64,000 nucleotides of DNA from Bacillus carboniphilus (GCF_039522365.1 NZ_BAAADJ010000002.1:32140-96139); one strand, 5' to 3'. Shown: positions 35,312 through 45,165, numbered from the stretch's first letter. Made by a program: numbers and translations. Notes: generated by a model from the letters alone, not told the origin.

Positions 35312-35343
35312 AAACCACAATATTCAGATAAAGGAGGAATTTC

Positions 35344-36414
35344 GTGTTCAAAGAGAATTTTTTTAATAGTTTAAAAGAAGCTGCGGCTATTTCTGGGGGG
35401 CCAGGTAGAGAGCAAAATGTTGTAAGACACTTTGTTGAGTTAATCACCCCTTATGCAGATAATGTTGAAGTAGATCATATGGGAAATATATATGCGTATT
35501 TAGAAGGACAAAAACCGGGTCCTACTGTAATGGTTTCTACTCACTCCGACGAAATTGGTTGTATGGTAAGTGCAATCGATGAAAAAGGGTTCTTAAGAAT
35601 GGAAAGAACGGGTGGAATGATCGAATCACTTTTAGTTGGCCGAAAAGTAAGTGTGAATGGCCATTTTGGTGTTATCGGTGTAAAAGCGGGCCATTTACAA
35701 ACAGCCGAAGAACAAACAAAGGTTCAAAAAATCGAAAATCTGTATGTGGATGTTGGCGTAAGCTCAAGAGAAGAAGTTCTTGAGATGGGTATCAATATTG
35801 GTGACTCTATTACATATATTAGCGACCTTGATCGATTCACAAACCAGGATTTAATATGCGGTAAGGCCATTGATAATCGGAGTTGTTGTGTTTTACTTGT
35901 AGAGCTTTTTAAACAGTTACAGGATAAAGATTTTAGTGGAACTTTAGTTGGGTTAATTGCTGTCCAAGAAGAGGTAGGACTTCGGGGAGCAACTATTGCG
36001 AGCTACAAAATCAATCCTGATTATGCACTCGTTTTAGATACGATTGCTTGTGCAGATACGCCTGATGGTAATTACTATCCGATTGCCCTTGGAAAAGGAC
36101 CTGTACTTCCACTTTTATCTGGGGGAGGAGTCCGAGGGAATATTATGGCTCCCCAAATGAAAGAGCTTATTACTTCCTTTGCCCATAAATTAAACATCCC
36201 TTATCAATTATCAGTTATTACAAAGGGGACTAGTGACCTCTCCGCTGTCCATTTGGTGAAAGAGGGAATCTTGGGAGGAGCAATGACCTTCCCAAGAAGA
36301 TATTCTCATTCTCCAGTAGAGATGGCCCATTTATCAGATTTTGAAAATGGCTTCAGGTTATTAGAGTCATTGATTAGAAATAGTGACAGCTGGGGAAGTT
36401 TAGATTTTATTTAA
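35344..36414 (+). CDS. M42 family metallopeptidase (glutamyl aminopeptidase-like)
   Basis: This 356-residue cytoplasmic aminopeptidase of family M42, with two metal ions, resembles YsdC/FrvX. Metal and catalytic residues are visible in VSTHSDEIG, KAIDNRSCC, AVQEEVGLRGA and the late PRRYSHSPVE. The GTG start follows AGGAGG. Such enzymes form large tetrahedral complexes and degrade peptides. It stands alone between the repeat array and a strong terminator. Confidence 0.87.
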   Translation: MFKENFFNSLKEAAAISGGPGREQNVVRHFVELITPYADNVEVDHMGNIYAYLEGQKPGPTVMVSTHSDEIGCMVSAIDEKGFLRMERTGGMIESLLVGRKVSVNGHFGVIGVKAGHLQTAEEQTKVQKIENLYVDVGVSSREEVLEMGINIGDSITYISDLDRFTNQDLICGKAIDNRSCCVLLVELFKQLQDKDFSGTLVGLIAVQEEVGLRGATIASYKINPDYALVLDTIACADTPDGNYYPIALGKGPVLPLLSGGGVRGNIMAPQMKELITSFAHKLNIPYQLSVITKGTSDLSAVHLVKEGILGGAMTFPRRYSHSPVEMAHLSDFENGFRLLESLIRNSDSWGSLDFI

Positions 36415-36419
36415 ATGAA

Positions 36420-36457
36420 AAAAACAAGCACTGAAACAAAACTCAGTGCTTGTTTTT
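36420..36457. terminator. Terminator between M42 peptidase and MATE genes
   Basis: A perfect 15-bp stem (AAAAACAAGCACTGA with its complement) with an 8-nt loop can serve both convergent genes. Confidence 0.9.
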
Positions 36458-36478
36458 AAATTACTAGTATATCAAGCG

Positions 36479-37831
36479 CTACGATGCACTCCGGACAAAC
36501 GTCTTATCCACCCATACCTTCGATCTCCATCTAAACAGCATGATAATGCCCCGTAACCACTCATCTGCACAGAAGGCAATCCAAACACCCACTAAACCTA
36601 AGCCTAAGGTGATTCCAAGAAAGTAGGCGAGGGTCACGCTGACACCCCACATGGATAAAATCCCCATATAAACCGGGAATTTCACATCTCCAGCTGCTCG
36701 CAACGAGTTGATAACAACCAGGTTAAAAGACCGCCCTGGTTCTAGAATAATAGTTAACATGATTAGTGTTGAACCCACCGCGATAATGGTAGGGTTATCG
36801 GTAAATATTCCGAGTAATGGCTCGGAGAATAAATAGCCTAAGACAGCCATTCCTAGGGAAATGACAATCGCAATTTTTAAGCTTTTTAAACATCTGTGGT
36901 AGGCTTCATTGATTTTCCCTGCCCCGATCATATGGCCAATCATGATTTGGGTTCCCTGACTGATCGCTACTGCAAAAAGGAAAATAAACATCATGATATT
37001 CGTAGCGTATACCCTAGTGGTTAAGGCTTCGGTTCCAAGCATCGTGATAAAATAGGTGATTAGCATTTGAGAGCCATTATAGGACAAATGCTCCCCTGCT
37101 GAAGGGATGCCTATTTTCAGCAAGTCCTTTAAGTGACGAAGGGGTTCTGTAAGCTTACGAAATGGAAGCGCATCTGGTGCTCTTTTTACCAACACAATAA
37201 TAATAACAACAAAGCCAATAAGTCGGCTGACAGTAGTGGAAATAGCTACACCATCGACCCCTAAAACTGGGAAGCCGAATGGACCAAAAATAAAGAAGTA
37301 GTTTCCAATCACATTTAGTATATTCATCCCAATTGTGATGTACATAGCATCACGTGTAAATCCATGGCTACGTAATATAGCTCCTGCTGTCATTATGAGA
37401 GCCTGAACAAAGCCAAATCCACCAACAATTTTCAGGTAGGAACTTGCTTCATCCATTAGTTCAGGAGGTAAATCCATCATCTTCAATATAGGAGTTGTGA
37501 AAACTAAGATAGCTAGACTTAAGACAGCACCAAATACTAGGTTAGCAAACAATGAAACTACTGAAACGCCACCTGCATCTAAGTCACGATCAGCGCCTAA
37601 GTATTGTGCAACCAATATAGCTGTTCCTGTTGCGACAAATCCAAACATGACAATAAGTAAAGATACAATCTGGTTCGCAACACCAACTGCTGCTACAGAG
37701 TTATCTGAATATTGGCTGAGCATCAGTGTATCTGCGTTCCCCATCAGCATGTGTAAAAAGATTTCTATAAAAATGGGCCATGTTAATGCAAATAAGGACA
37801 TATTTCTCAGGTTGTTGGTGCCCTTCTTCAT
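36479..37831 (-). CDS. yisQ: MATE family efflux transporter (YisQ-like)
   Basis: This 450-residue multidrug and toxin extrusion protein has twelve hydrophobic helices and the typical N-terminal FALTWPIFIEIFLHMLMGNADTLMLS. I start at ATG 37831 behind AAAAGGAG; the frame stays open upstream, but that stretch is the structured leader. Near asnO it corresponds to yisQ of B. subtilis. Export probably uses a Na+ or H+ gradient. Its leader may regulate it. Confidence 0.85.
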   Translation of the reverse strand: MKKGTNNLRNMSLFALTWPIFIEIFLHMLMGNADTLMLSQYSDNSVAAVGVANQIVSLLIVMFGFVATGTAILVAQYLGADRDLDAGGVSVVSLFANLVFGAVLSLAILVFTTPILKMMDLPPELMDEASSYLKIVGGFGFVQALIMTAGAILRSHGFTRDAMYITIGMNILNVIGNYFFIFGPFGFPVLGVDGVAISTTVSRLIGFVVIIIVLVKRAPDALPFRKLTEPLRHLKDLLKIGIPSAGEHLSYNGSQMLITYFITMLGTEALTTRVYATNIMMFIFLFAVAISQGTQIMIGHMIGAGKINEAYHRCLKSLKIAIVISLGMAVLGYLFSEPLLGIFTDNPTIIAVGSTLIMLTIILEPGRSFNLVVINSLRAAGDVKFPVYMGILSMWGVSVTLAYFLGITLGLGLVGVWIAFCADEWLRGIIMLFRWRSKVWVDKTFVRSAS

Positions 37832-37876
37832 GAGGTGAAAACTCCTTTTATCCCACTTTAAATTAAGTAAAATAAT

Positions 37877-37957
37877 GGAGCCGACCCGCAAGAAGTAGGT
37901 ACCCAAATCACCTAGATAGTAGGGGAGGGATGCTACAAATGCTAGCGAGCCGGCTTC
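37877..37957 (-). ncRNA. Structured leader RNA of the MATE gene (candidate cis-regulatory RNA)
   Basis: On the minus strand the 5' arm at 37957-37945 (GAAGCCGGCTCGC) pairs with the 3' arm at 37889-37877 (GCGGGTCGGCTCC) over 13 positions, with two G-U pairs and one mismatch. Inside are two further helices: GTAG/CTAC (37936-37933 with 37922-37919) and TAGGT/ACCTA (37914-37910 with 37900-37896). This gives a three-way junction. The predicted transcript begins at the first arm. I cannot assign it to a known riboswitch class. A long-looped terminator for the upstream gene is the alternative. Confidence 0.4.
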
Positions 37958-37961
37958 TATA

Positions 37962-37989
37962 CTTATAGGATTAGTCTTTTACTGCACAA
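37962..37989 (-). promoter_or_regulatory. Candidate promoter of the MATE gene
   Basis: On the minus strand TTGTGC (37989-37984) is 16 bp from TATAAG (37967-37962). It overlaps the end of the neopullulanase gene, and the expected start point falls at the first arm of the structured leader. Confidence 0.4.
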
Positions 37990-39748
37990 TAAGTATCATA
38001 AATTGTTTAGCAGGAATGTCAATCCTATTTTTATTTGTATCTTTAAAAACAACAGTTTGATTCATTGCATCTTTCCATGTATTTGGACTACTGAGACCTG
38101 AAAGTAGTTCAACAGTTTTGCTTTTATCACTTGGATTTATGATTACAAAAACTTCTTTATTCTCTGTAGACTTTTTAAAAGAAATTGCTTCAGCATCATA
38201 TTGCCAGCTAAGTGAGCCTTCGTTTGCAAGGAGTGGCTCTTTCGTTCTTAGCTCAATCATAGATTGTATATGTGCTAACATATCCTGATCCTGTTCAGTA
38301 GGATCCCATGGCATACATTTTCGGCAACCGGGATCCATTCCACCCGTTAAAGCCACTTCATCTCCATAATAGATACATGGAGTTCCTGGGTAGGTTAACA
38401 TGAGTGTGAAAATGAGTTTTGTTAGCTCTTTATCCTCACCGCATTCTGTTAAAATTCTTGGGGTGTCATGGCTTCCAACTAGGTTAAACAATCCCTTGTT
38501 TATGGTTTCAGGATACAAGTATGAAACGGTTGTCATGTTTTCCATAAACTTTTTAGGTGTGATCGTCTTTCTAGCAAAAAGATCCAATACATTTGTTTGG
38601 AATGGGTAGTTCATGACAGAGTCAAATTGGTCTCCACGTAACCACGCAATCGAGTCATGCCAGATTTCTCCTAATATATAGAGGTCAGGCTTGATTTCTT
38701 TTACAGCTGCTCTAAATTCTCTCCAGAATTGATGGTCAATTTCGTTTGCCACATCTAATCTCCAGCCATCAATGTCAAATTCCTCAACCCAATAACGGGC
38801 TACGTCTAATAGATATTTTTTGACTTCAGGGTGTTGCGTATTTAATTTTGGCATAAATGGTGTAAATGCGAATGTGTCATAGTTTGGTCGTGGTTCCTGG
38901 ACGATAGGAAATTCACGAATATGGAACCAATCTTTATAGGCAGATTTCTCTCCTTTTTCAAGAACATCCTGAAAGTGTGGGAAGTAATAGCCACTATGGT
39001 TAAAGACAGCATCTAGCATGATGCGAATTCCACGTTTATGACATTCATCCACAAGTTTTTTAAATGTTTCCTTCGTTCCAAACTGAGGGTCAATTTCAAA
39101 GTAATCAATGGTGTCATATTTATGGTTCGATGTTGCTTTAAAGATAGGAGTAAAATAAATTCCGTTTACACCTAAATTCTCTAGGTAATCGAGGTTTTGT
39201 AGTACACCTTCTAGGTCTCCTCCAAAGAAGTTGGTTGGAGATGGGTCTTCGCTTCCCCATTCCAAAGTTCCTTCAGGGTTGTTGTTATGATTGCCATTAG
39301 CGAATCGTTCCGGAAAAATTTGATACCAGATTGTATTCTCCACCCACTTAGGAACATCCGTAGCATCACTAGTGTGTACGAAAGGAAAACAGAAGTAATA
39401 TCCATTATCTTTCAATGGCTCATCATAAATCCCTTTTTCACAATAAAATAGAGATTCTTGGTCATTATAGAGTTGGAAGGCATAACGAATTCTATGGTAA
39501 GGAGGGTGAACCGTTATGGTCCAATAATCGAATAATGAGTCAGAACCAGAATGAGTCATCGCTAGTTCACTTTTATTCCATTCCCAGTTTCCGGGACTTG
39601 CTTCTGTCCAATCAAATGGATCCCCATGAACAAGGGTTGCCTTTAAGGCATCTCCTTTTTTGGTACGGAGGACAAGTTTTAAATCTCCATTTGCGCAAGC
39701 GTATGCATAATTATCTGTTGGTCGATGGAATAATGCAGCAGTTTCCAT
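37979..39748 (-). CDS. GH13 neopullulanase / cyclomaltodextrinase-type alpha-glycosidase
   Basis: This 589-residue GH13 subfamily-20-like enzyme has an N-terminal CBM34-like domain (about 1-120), then the barrel with catalytic Asp in DGWRLDVANE (about residue 328), Glu in ILGEIWH (about 359) and Asp in GSHDTPR (about 425). There is no signal peptide, so it degrades imported maltodextrins or cyclodextrins in the cytoplasm. It is divergent from the maltodextrin importer. A LacI/CcpA-type operator lies close to its own -10 (TATAAT at 39817-39812). It is equivalent in role to MdxD of B. subtilis, which lies in the same orientation as its operon. Confidence 0.88.
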   Translation of the reverse strand: METAALFHRPTDNYAYACANGDLKLVLRTKKGDALKATLVHGDPFDWTEASPGNWEWNKSELAMTHSGSDSLFDYWTITVHPPYHRIRYAFQLYNDQESLFYCEKGIYDEPLKDNGYYFCFPFVHTSDATDVPKWVENTIWYQIFPERFANGNHNNNPEGTLEWGSEDPSPTNFFGGDLEGVLQNLDYLENLGVNGIYFTPIFKATSNHKYDTIDYFEIDPQFGTKETFKKLVDECHKRGIRIMLDAVFNHSGYYFPHFQDVLEKGEKSAYKDWFHIREFPIVQEPRPNYDTFAFTPFMPKLNTQHPEVKKYLLDVARYWVEEFDIDGWRLDVANEIDHQFWREFRAAVKEIKPDLYILGEIWHDSIAWLRGDQFDSVMNYPFQTNVLDLFARKTITPKKFMENMTTVSYLYPETINKGLFNLVGSHDTPRILTECGEDKELTKLIFTLMLTYPGTPCIYYGDEVALTGGMDPGCRKCMPWDPTEQDQDMLAHIQSMIELRTKEPLLANEGSLSWQYDAEAISFKKSTENKEVFVIINPSDKSKTVELLSGLSSPNTWKDAMNQTVVFKDTNKNRIDIPAKQFMILIVQ

Positions 39749-39837
39749 AATATTTATATTCCCCTTTCAAAAAGGCAGGCTTTTTCATTACTATCAGATT
39801 AGGAGATTATCATTATAAAATCAAGTATTTTATGGAG

Positions 39838-39851
39838 AGAAAGCGTTTGCT
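39838..39851. promoter_or_regulatory. LacI/CcpA-type operator 1
   Basis: AGAAAGCGTTTGCT matches the cre pattern TGWAARCGYTWNCW at all but the first position. It lies upstream of the importer promoter and at the -35 region of the divergent neopullulanase gene. Confidence 0.6.
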
Positions 39852-39870
39852 TAAAAATATAAAAAAGTAG

Positions 39871-39898
39871 TTGTCAAAGATAAAATTCTATGTATAAT
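39871..39898 (+). promoter_or_regulatory. Sigma-A promoter of the maltodextrin operon
   Basis: TTGTCA (39871-39876), a 16-bp spacer and a perfect TATAAT (39893-39898). Operators lie on both sides. Confidence 0.75.
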
Positions 39899-39910
39899 GA
39901 AAGTAGGTTA

Positions 39911-39924
39911 TGCAATCGTTTTCA
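39911..39924. promoter_or_regulatory. LacI/CcpA-type operator 2
   Basis: TGCAATCGTTTTCA lies just downstream of the -10, where a bound repressor would block transcription. It matches the cre pattern with two deviations. Confidence 0.5.
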
Positions 39925-39969
39925 CAGAATCCGCAACCGAGAGTTTCGCTCCTTTTTTTTGGATATTTG

Positions 39970-39983
39970 TGCAAACGTTTGAA
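39970..39983. promoter_or_regulatory. LacI/CcpA-type operator 3
   Basis: TGCAAACGTTTGAA contains the palindrome CAAACGTTTG centred on CG, as preferred by LacI-family repressors such as MalR. It lies in the leader, 46 bp before the start codon. Confidence 0.6.
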
Positions 39984-40028
39984 CATAATAGTTTGCAAGA
40001 CTACTTAATTTATTTTGGAGGGGTCAAA

Positions 40029-41333
40029 ATGAAGAAAGCGCTATCATTATTTATGGTATTCGTGCTTATCTTAGGTGTTTTAGCTGCTTGTGGTCCAACT
40101 CGTGAAGATGTAAAAGAGGATGTTAAGGAAGAGGACAACAACCAAACAGAACAAAACACAGATGATAATGCAACTGCAGATAACGAAATGCCAGAAAAAC
40201 CAGAATCACTTAAGGTTTGGGTAAACGATGAAGAAAAGCAAAAAGAAGCTTTACAAACTATTTTTGATAAGTATACAGAAGAAACTGGCATCGAAATCGA
40301 TGTAACTGCGATTAGTATGTTAGACCAAGTAGAAGCTATTGCTCTTGATGGTCCAGCTGGTAATGGTCCAGATATTTTCTTCCAACCACACGATAGAATT
40401 GGTAGTATCGTAGCTGCTGGTCACGCAGATCCTGTTGACTTAGGTGATGCTCTTGATACTTACACTCAATCTGCGGTTGACGCTGTAACATATGATGGGG
40501 AAACATACGGGGCTCCATTAGTAGTAGAAACTTATGGTCTTTTCTATAACAAAGATTTAGTAGAAAATGCTCCTGCAACTATTGAAGAATTAAATGCAAT
40601 TGCTGCTGAACATACTGATGCAGCTGCTGGAACATACGGTTTCTTAATGGAAGCTGCAAACTTCTACTTTGCTTATCCATTCCTAGGAACTTACGGAGCT
40701 TATGTATTCAACAAAGCTGATGGTGCTTATGATGTTACGGATATCGGCTTAGCAAATGAAGGTGCTGTTGAAGGTGCAACTCAAATCCAATCTTGGTTCC
40801 AGAGTGGTCAAATTCCAGTTGAAGTAAATCCAGATATCATAAGTGGACTATTCTCTGAAGGAAAAGCTTCTGTTGTTCTTTCAGGTCCTTGGAATATTCC
40901 TGCTTTCAAAGAAGCTCTTGGAGATAAGTTAGGAACTGCTCCACTACCAACCATTAACGGTGAAAATGCAAAATCATTCATGGGTGTTAAGTCTTGGATG
41001 CTATCTACTTACTCTGAAAACCAAGAGTGGGCTACTGATTTAATGAAGTTTATTACAAATGAGGAAAACTCTCTTCATTACTACGAAGTTGCTGGTGAAA
41101 TGCCTGCAAACGAAAATGCTCTAAACAGCGATGCAGTTACAAGCAACGAATTAGTTGCAGCATTTGCTGAGCAATCTCAATATGGTGAGCCAATGCCATC
41201 TGCTCCAGAAATGGCACAAGTTTGGGAGCCAATCGGTAACGCATTATCTTTCATCGCTAAAGGTGAACCAGTTGAAGAGGTTTTACAAGAAGCAGTTGAG
41301 CTAATCAAGCAAAATATCGCTGCAGCGCAATAA
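40029..41333 (+). CDS. mdxE: Maltodextrin-binding lipoprotein
   Basis: This 434-residue extracellular binding protein of the MalE/MdxE family has a signal peptide ending in lipobox VLAAC, an acidic linker of about 40 residues, and then LKVWVNDEEKQKEALQTIF, the usual opening of maltose-binding proteins. I start at ATG 40029 behind GGAGGGG; the frame is open to 39897, but that overlaps the promoter. Alanine-rich, acidic composition suggests high expression. It delivers maltodextrin to the two permeases encoded next. Confidence 0.88.
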   Translation: MKKALSLFMVFVLILGVLAACGPTREDVKEDVKEEDNNQTEQNTDDNATADNEMPEKPESLKVWVNDEEKQKEALQTIFDKYTEETGIEIDVTAISMLDQVEAIALDGPAGNGPDIFFQPHDRIGSIVAAGHADPVDLGDALDTYTQSAVDAVTYDGETYGAPLVVETYGLFYNKDLVENAPATIEELNAIAAEHTDAAAGTYGFLMEAANFYFAYPFLGTYGAYVFNKADGAYDVTDIGLANEGAVEGATQIQSWFQSGQIPVEVNPDIISGLFSEGKASVVLSGPWNIPAFKEALGDKLGTAPLPTINGENAKSFMGVKSWMLSTYSENQEWATDLMKFITNEENSLHYYEVAGEMPANENALNSDAVTSNELVAAFAEQSQYGEPMPSAPEMAQVWEPIGNALSFIAKGEPVEEVLQEAVELIKQNIAAAQ

Positions 41334-41407
41334 GAATTAAGTTAGAACTTTTGGTGGATAGAGGCTTACCTTCTATCCACCATCATATTATTTGGGGAGG
41401 ATTTCCG

Positions 41408-42733
41408 ATGAAACAGAAAAGAAAGGAAAGTCCTGCAGAGTATCCAAAAAGCTTTGGTACTTGGATTAGACAAAGGCATGTTATTGCAGCCATTCTTTCA
41501 ACTTTATTTGCTGGCCTTGGACAATTGTACAATCGCCGGTATTTAAAAGGGCTATTATTTATCGTTTTAGAACTTTCCTTTATTGTATCTCTTGGAGGAT
41601 TTCTGAATTATGGTCTATGGGGAATTCGAACTTTAGGAATTGACCCCAAAATCGATCACTCTATTTTCTTGATGATTTATGGTTTAATTTCGATTATTAT
41701 ATTGGCTTTTGCGATTACACTTTACATTTTAAACATTTTAGATGCTAGGAAAAACGCTATTGCAATTGAATTAGGTGAGAAAAATCCGACTATTAGACAG
41801 TCGTTAAAAAATACATGGGATTACGGTTTCCCTTATCTGTTTATTACACCAGGTCTAGTTATGCTGACCTTTATTGTTATACTTCCTTTACTATTTACTG
41901 TTTCACTAGCCTTTACAGATTACAGTCTGTCAAATTCACCTCCGAAGAACTTATTGAACTGGGTAGGATTTGAAAACTTTACAAAGCTAGTTACAGTCGA
42001 CATATGGAAAGACACATTTTTTAGTGTATTCGGATGGACCATTACTTGGACAGTAGTAGCAACTACTTTACAGGTGGGACTCGGGTTATTTTTAGCCTTG
42101 CTTGTGAACGATGCACGAATCAAATTTAAAAGAACAATCAGAACTGTACTTATTCTTCCGTGGGCAGTACCAGCTTTCGTTACGATTTTAATTTTCTCTG
42201 CGTTGTTTAATGGGGAATTTGGGGCCATCAATAATGACATTTTAAAACCTTTATTTGGAGTATCCATACCTTGGATGCAAGATCCTTTTTGGGCCAAAAT
42301 TGCTCTAATTATGATTCAAACCTGGTTAGGATTCCCGTTTGTTTTCGCATTGTTTACTGGGGTTCTACAGAGTATTTCAAAAGATTGGTACGAAGCTGCG
42401 GACGTAGATGGCGCTACACGCTGGCAAAAGTTCCGCCAAATCACATTACCTCACGTGTTATATGCAACGGCTCCACTTTTAATCATGCAGTACGCTGGTA
42501 ATTTTAATAACTTTAATATTATTTTCTTATTTAACCAAGGTGGACCGGCAGTTAGAGGACAAAATGCTGGTGGTACGGACATCTTAATTTCATGGGTATA
42601 TGACTTAACCTTTGAATTGAACCAATACTACATGGCTGCTGTCATTTCTCTAATCCTCGGCCTAATCGTCTCTCTCTTTGCATTTTATCAATTTAGACGA
42701 ACTAGAGCCTTTAAAGAGGAGGGCAATATCTGA
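41408..42733 (+). CDS. mdxF: Maltodextrin ABC transporter permease (MalF-type)
   Basis: This 441-residue permease has the extended N-terminus of MalF/MdxF proteins, with extra membrane helices before the core, and the cytoplasmic EAA loop YEAADVDGATRWQKFRQITLP. ATG 41408 follows GGGGAGG; an upstream ATG in the same frame is rejected. The stop overlaps the next start (TGATG). Confidence 0.9.
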   Translation: MKQKRKESPAEYPKSFGTWIRQRHVIAAILSTLFAGLGQLYNRRYLKGLLFIVLELSFIVSLGGFLNYGLWGIRTLGIDPKIDHSIFLMIYGLISIIILAFAITLYILNILDARKNAIAIELGEKNPTIRQSLKNTWDYGFPYLFITPGLVMLTFIVILPLLFTVSLAFTDYSLSNSPPKNLLNWVGFENFTKLVTVDIWKDTFFSVFGWTITWTVVATTLQVGLGLFLALLVNDARIKFKRTIRTVLILPWAVPAFVTILIFSALFNGEFGAINNDILKPLFGVSIPWMQDPFWAKIALIMIQTWLGFPFVFALFTGVLQSISKDWYEAADVDGATRWQKFRQITLPHVLYATAPLLIMQYAGNFNNFNIIFLFNQGGPAVRGQNAGGTDILISWVYDLTFELNQYYMAAVISLILGLIVSLFAFYQFRRTRAFKEEGNI

Positions 42734-43575
42734 TGAACAGAAAAACAAGATCCAAATTAGAAGTAACAGCCATTTACTTATTTTTAGCTGCTATGGCGGT
42801 TGTTATTGCCTACCCTTTACTTTGGACAATTGGAATGTCATTAAATCCTGGAACTAGTATGTATTCGGCATCTATGATTCCAGAAAAGATTTCACTAGAG
42901 CATTATAAGTGGTTATTTACTAGTGAAAGTAGTGACTACTTAACTTGGTATAAAAATAGTATCTTTGTTGCTATTTTTAACTCAGTAGTGTCAGTGGCTT
43001 TAACAGCCCTCATTGCTTACGCTTTCTCTAGATATAAGTTCATGGGTAGAAAATATGGTTTATACGCTTTTCTTTTGCTACAGATGTTTCCATCTCTAAT
43101 GGCGATGGTTGCCCTATACATTTTGATTAACATGATGGGCCTTTATGATAGCCTCTGGGGATTAATCCTTGTGTATATTGGAGGTCAAATTCCGTTTAAC
43201 GCATGGCTTGTAAAAGGATATTTTGATACCATCCCACGTGAATTAGATGAAGCAGCAAGAATTGATGGAGCTGGTCATTTCGGAGTTTTCTTCCGTATCC
43301 TTCTTCCGTTAGCAAAACCAATCTTAGCAGTAGTAGCCTTGTTTAATTTCATGGCACCTTTTGTAGACTTCTTATTACCAAGAATTATCCTAAGAAGCTC
43401 TGAAAATTACACTTTAGCATTGGGACTCTTTAATTTCATTAACCAGCAATTTGCCAATAACTTCACACGATTTGCTGCTGGTTCTATCATGATTGCAGTT
43501 CCGATTGCTCTTGTATTCCTATTCTTACAACGTTACCTTATTTCAGGACTTACATCTGGTGGTACGAAAGGGTAA
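42733..43575 (+). CDS. mdxG: Maltodextrin ABC transporter permease (MalG-type)
   Basis: This 280-residue second permease has about six helices and the EAA loop LDEAARIDGAGHFGVFFRILLP, ending SGGTKG as MalG homologues do. No ATPase gene is present in the locus, so the importer probably relies on a shared MsmX/MalK-type ATPase encoded elsewhere. Confidence 0.9.
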   Translation: MNRKTRSKLEVTAIYLFLAAMAVVIAYPLLWTIGMSLNPGTSMYSASMIPEKISLEHYKWLFTSESSDYLTWYKNSIFVAIFNSVVSVALTALIAYAFSRYKFMGRKYGLYAFLLLQMFPSLMAMVALYILINMMGLYDSLWGLILVYIGGQIPFNAWLVKGYFDTIPRELDEAARIDGAGHFGVFFRILLPLAKPILAVVALFNFMAPFVDFLLPRIILRSSENYTLALGLFNFINQQFANNFTRFAAGSIMIAVPIALVFLFLQRYLISGLTSGGTKG

Positions 43576-43611
43576 AATGGACAACAGATTAAAGTATAGG
43601 AGTGACAGTGC

Positions 43612-45144
43612 ATGCTAAAGAAATCAATGGCTCTGTTTCTCATGTTGCTCATTCTTTCGACTACAATCAATGTGAAGCAAACTGAGGCACAAGACCGAAC
43701 TTGGCAAGATGAAACTATTTATTTTTTAATGGTGGACCGATTTAACAACGGGGACCCATCCAATGACTTAGATAGTGATTTAGAAGATCCTCTCGCTTAT
43801 CATGGTGGGGACTTTCAAGGGGTTATTGAAAAGTTAGATTACATTAAAGATATGGGATTTACGGCTATCTGGCTAACTCCTGTCTTTGATAATTCAGATA
43901 AGGGCTACCATGGCTATTGGATCCAAGACTTCTATAATACAGATGAACACTTTGGAACTATTGAAGAATTTAAGACTCTAGTAGATGAGGCACACAAACG
44001 TGATATGAAGATTATATTGGACTTCGTAGTTAATCACGTGTCACCTGAACATCCATGGGTAGAAGACTCAGAAAAACAAGATTGGTTTCACGAGAACAAA
44101 CCAATCTTAGGTGACAACCAAGAGCAGCTGGAAAATGGGTGGATCTATGGTCTACCTGATCTAGCGCAAGAAAATCCTGAGGTCAAACAATATTTATTGG
44201 ATGCTGCCAAGTGGTGGATTGAAGAAACTGATGTTGATGGCTATCGATTAGATACAGTCAAACACGTTCCAAAAAGTTTTTGGACCGATTTTGTTACTGA
44301 AGTCAAAAGTGTGAAAGAAGATTTTTATTTAATTGGGGAAATCTGGTCAAAAGATCCACAATACATTGCCTCTTATCAAGAGACTGGAATAGACGGTTTT
44401 GTGGACTATCCTTTACATGAATATCTAAGGAATGCATTTGATAACTATGACAAATCATTGGAAATGCTTTTCGTTCAATGGAATCGAAATAAGTTAGTTT
44501 ATGAAAATCCATTATTAAATGGAAATTTTATTGATAATCACGATAATACTCGCTTTACTTACGAAGTTGCCAAAAACAATATTCACCCAGGTACAAGATG
44601 GAAGCTAGCCATGACCTATCTATATACAGCACCTGGAATCCCAATCGTTTATTATGGGTCTGAGATTGCCTTAAATGGTGGAAATGATCCTGATAACAGA
44701 CGAATGATGAGCTTTAGAGCTGATAAAGAGTTAATCGACTACTTTACGAAACTAGGTGAAGTCAGAAATACCCATCCATCACTAAGACGGGGTGATATGG
44801 AAGTCTTATATGAAGAAGATGGAATGGCTGTATATAAAAGGACATATGAGGATGAAGTAACAGTCGTTGCGATCAACAATTCCTCAAAAACACAAACAGC
44901 AACCATTGATCAAAGTGAGCTAGAAGAAGATCAGGAGCTAAGAGGCGTATTAGAAGGAGATTTAGTTAGAAGTGATGAAGGAAAGTACAACATCACTCTT
45001 AATCGTGAAACCTCTGAAGTCTATGTATTAGCTGAAAAGAGTGGATTAAATATCCCTTACTTATCCACGTTAGCTGTGATCTACTTATCATTTATCGGGT
45101 TTGTTTTCTACGTTTGGAGAAAAGGAAAACGTAAGAAAGAGTGA
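43612..45144 (+). CDS. Membrane-anchored extracellular alpha-amylase (GH13)
   Basis: This 510-residue secreted GH13 amylase has a signal peptide (about residues 1-26), the barrel with catalytic Asp214 in DGYRLDTVKH, Glu243 in LIGEIWS and Asp311 in NHDNTRF, and the calcium-site region DRFNNGDPSND. A single hydrophobic helix near the C-terminus followed by RKGKRKKE would anchor it to the outer membrane face. There it can feed oligosaccharides directly to the importer. It is co-transcribed with the permeases. Confidence 0.88.
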   Translation: MLKKSMALFLMLLILSTTINVKQTEAQDRTWQDETIYFLMVDRFNNGDPSNDLDSDLEDPLAYHGGDFQGVIEKLDYIKDMGFTAIWLTPVFDNSDKGYHGYWIQDFYNTDEHFGTIEEFKTLVDEAHKRDMKIILDFVVNHVSPEHPWVEDSEKQDWFHENKPILGDNQEQLENGWIYGLPDLAQENPEVKQYLLDAAKWWIEETDVDGYRLDTVKHVPKSFWTDFVTEVKSVKEDFYLIGEIWSKDPQYIASYQETGIDGFVDYPLHEYLRNAFDNYDKSLEMLFVQWNRNKLVYENPLLNGNFIDNHDNTRFTYEVAKNNIHPGTRWKLAMTYLYTAPGIPIVYYGSEIALNGGNDPDNRRMMSFRADKELIDYFTKLGEVRNTHPSLRRGDMEVLYEEDGMAVYKRTYEDEVTVVAINNSSKTQTATIDQSELEEDQELRGVLEGDLVRSDEGKYNITLNRETSEVYVLAEKSGLNIPYLSTLAVIYLSFIGFVFYVWRKGKRKKE

Positions 45145-45165
45145 GCTTTTTAGGAGGAAAACAAC

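Noticed and set aside
39897..40028. N-terminal extension of the maltodextrin-binding protein
   Set aside because: The upstream ATG overlaps the -10 box and would bury the signal peptide; ATG 40029 has a good ribosome site.
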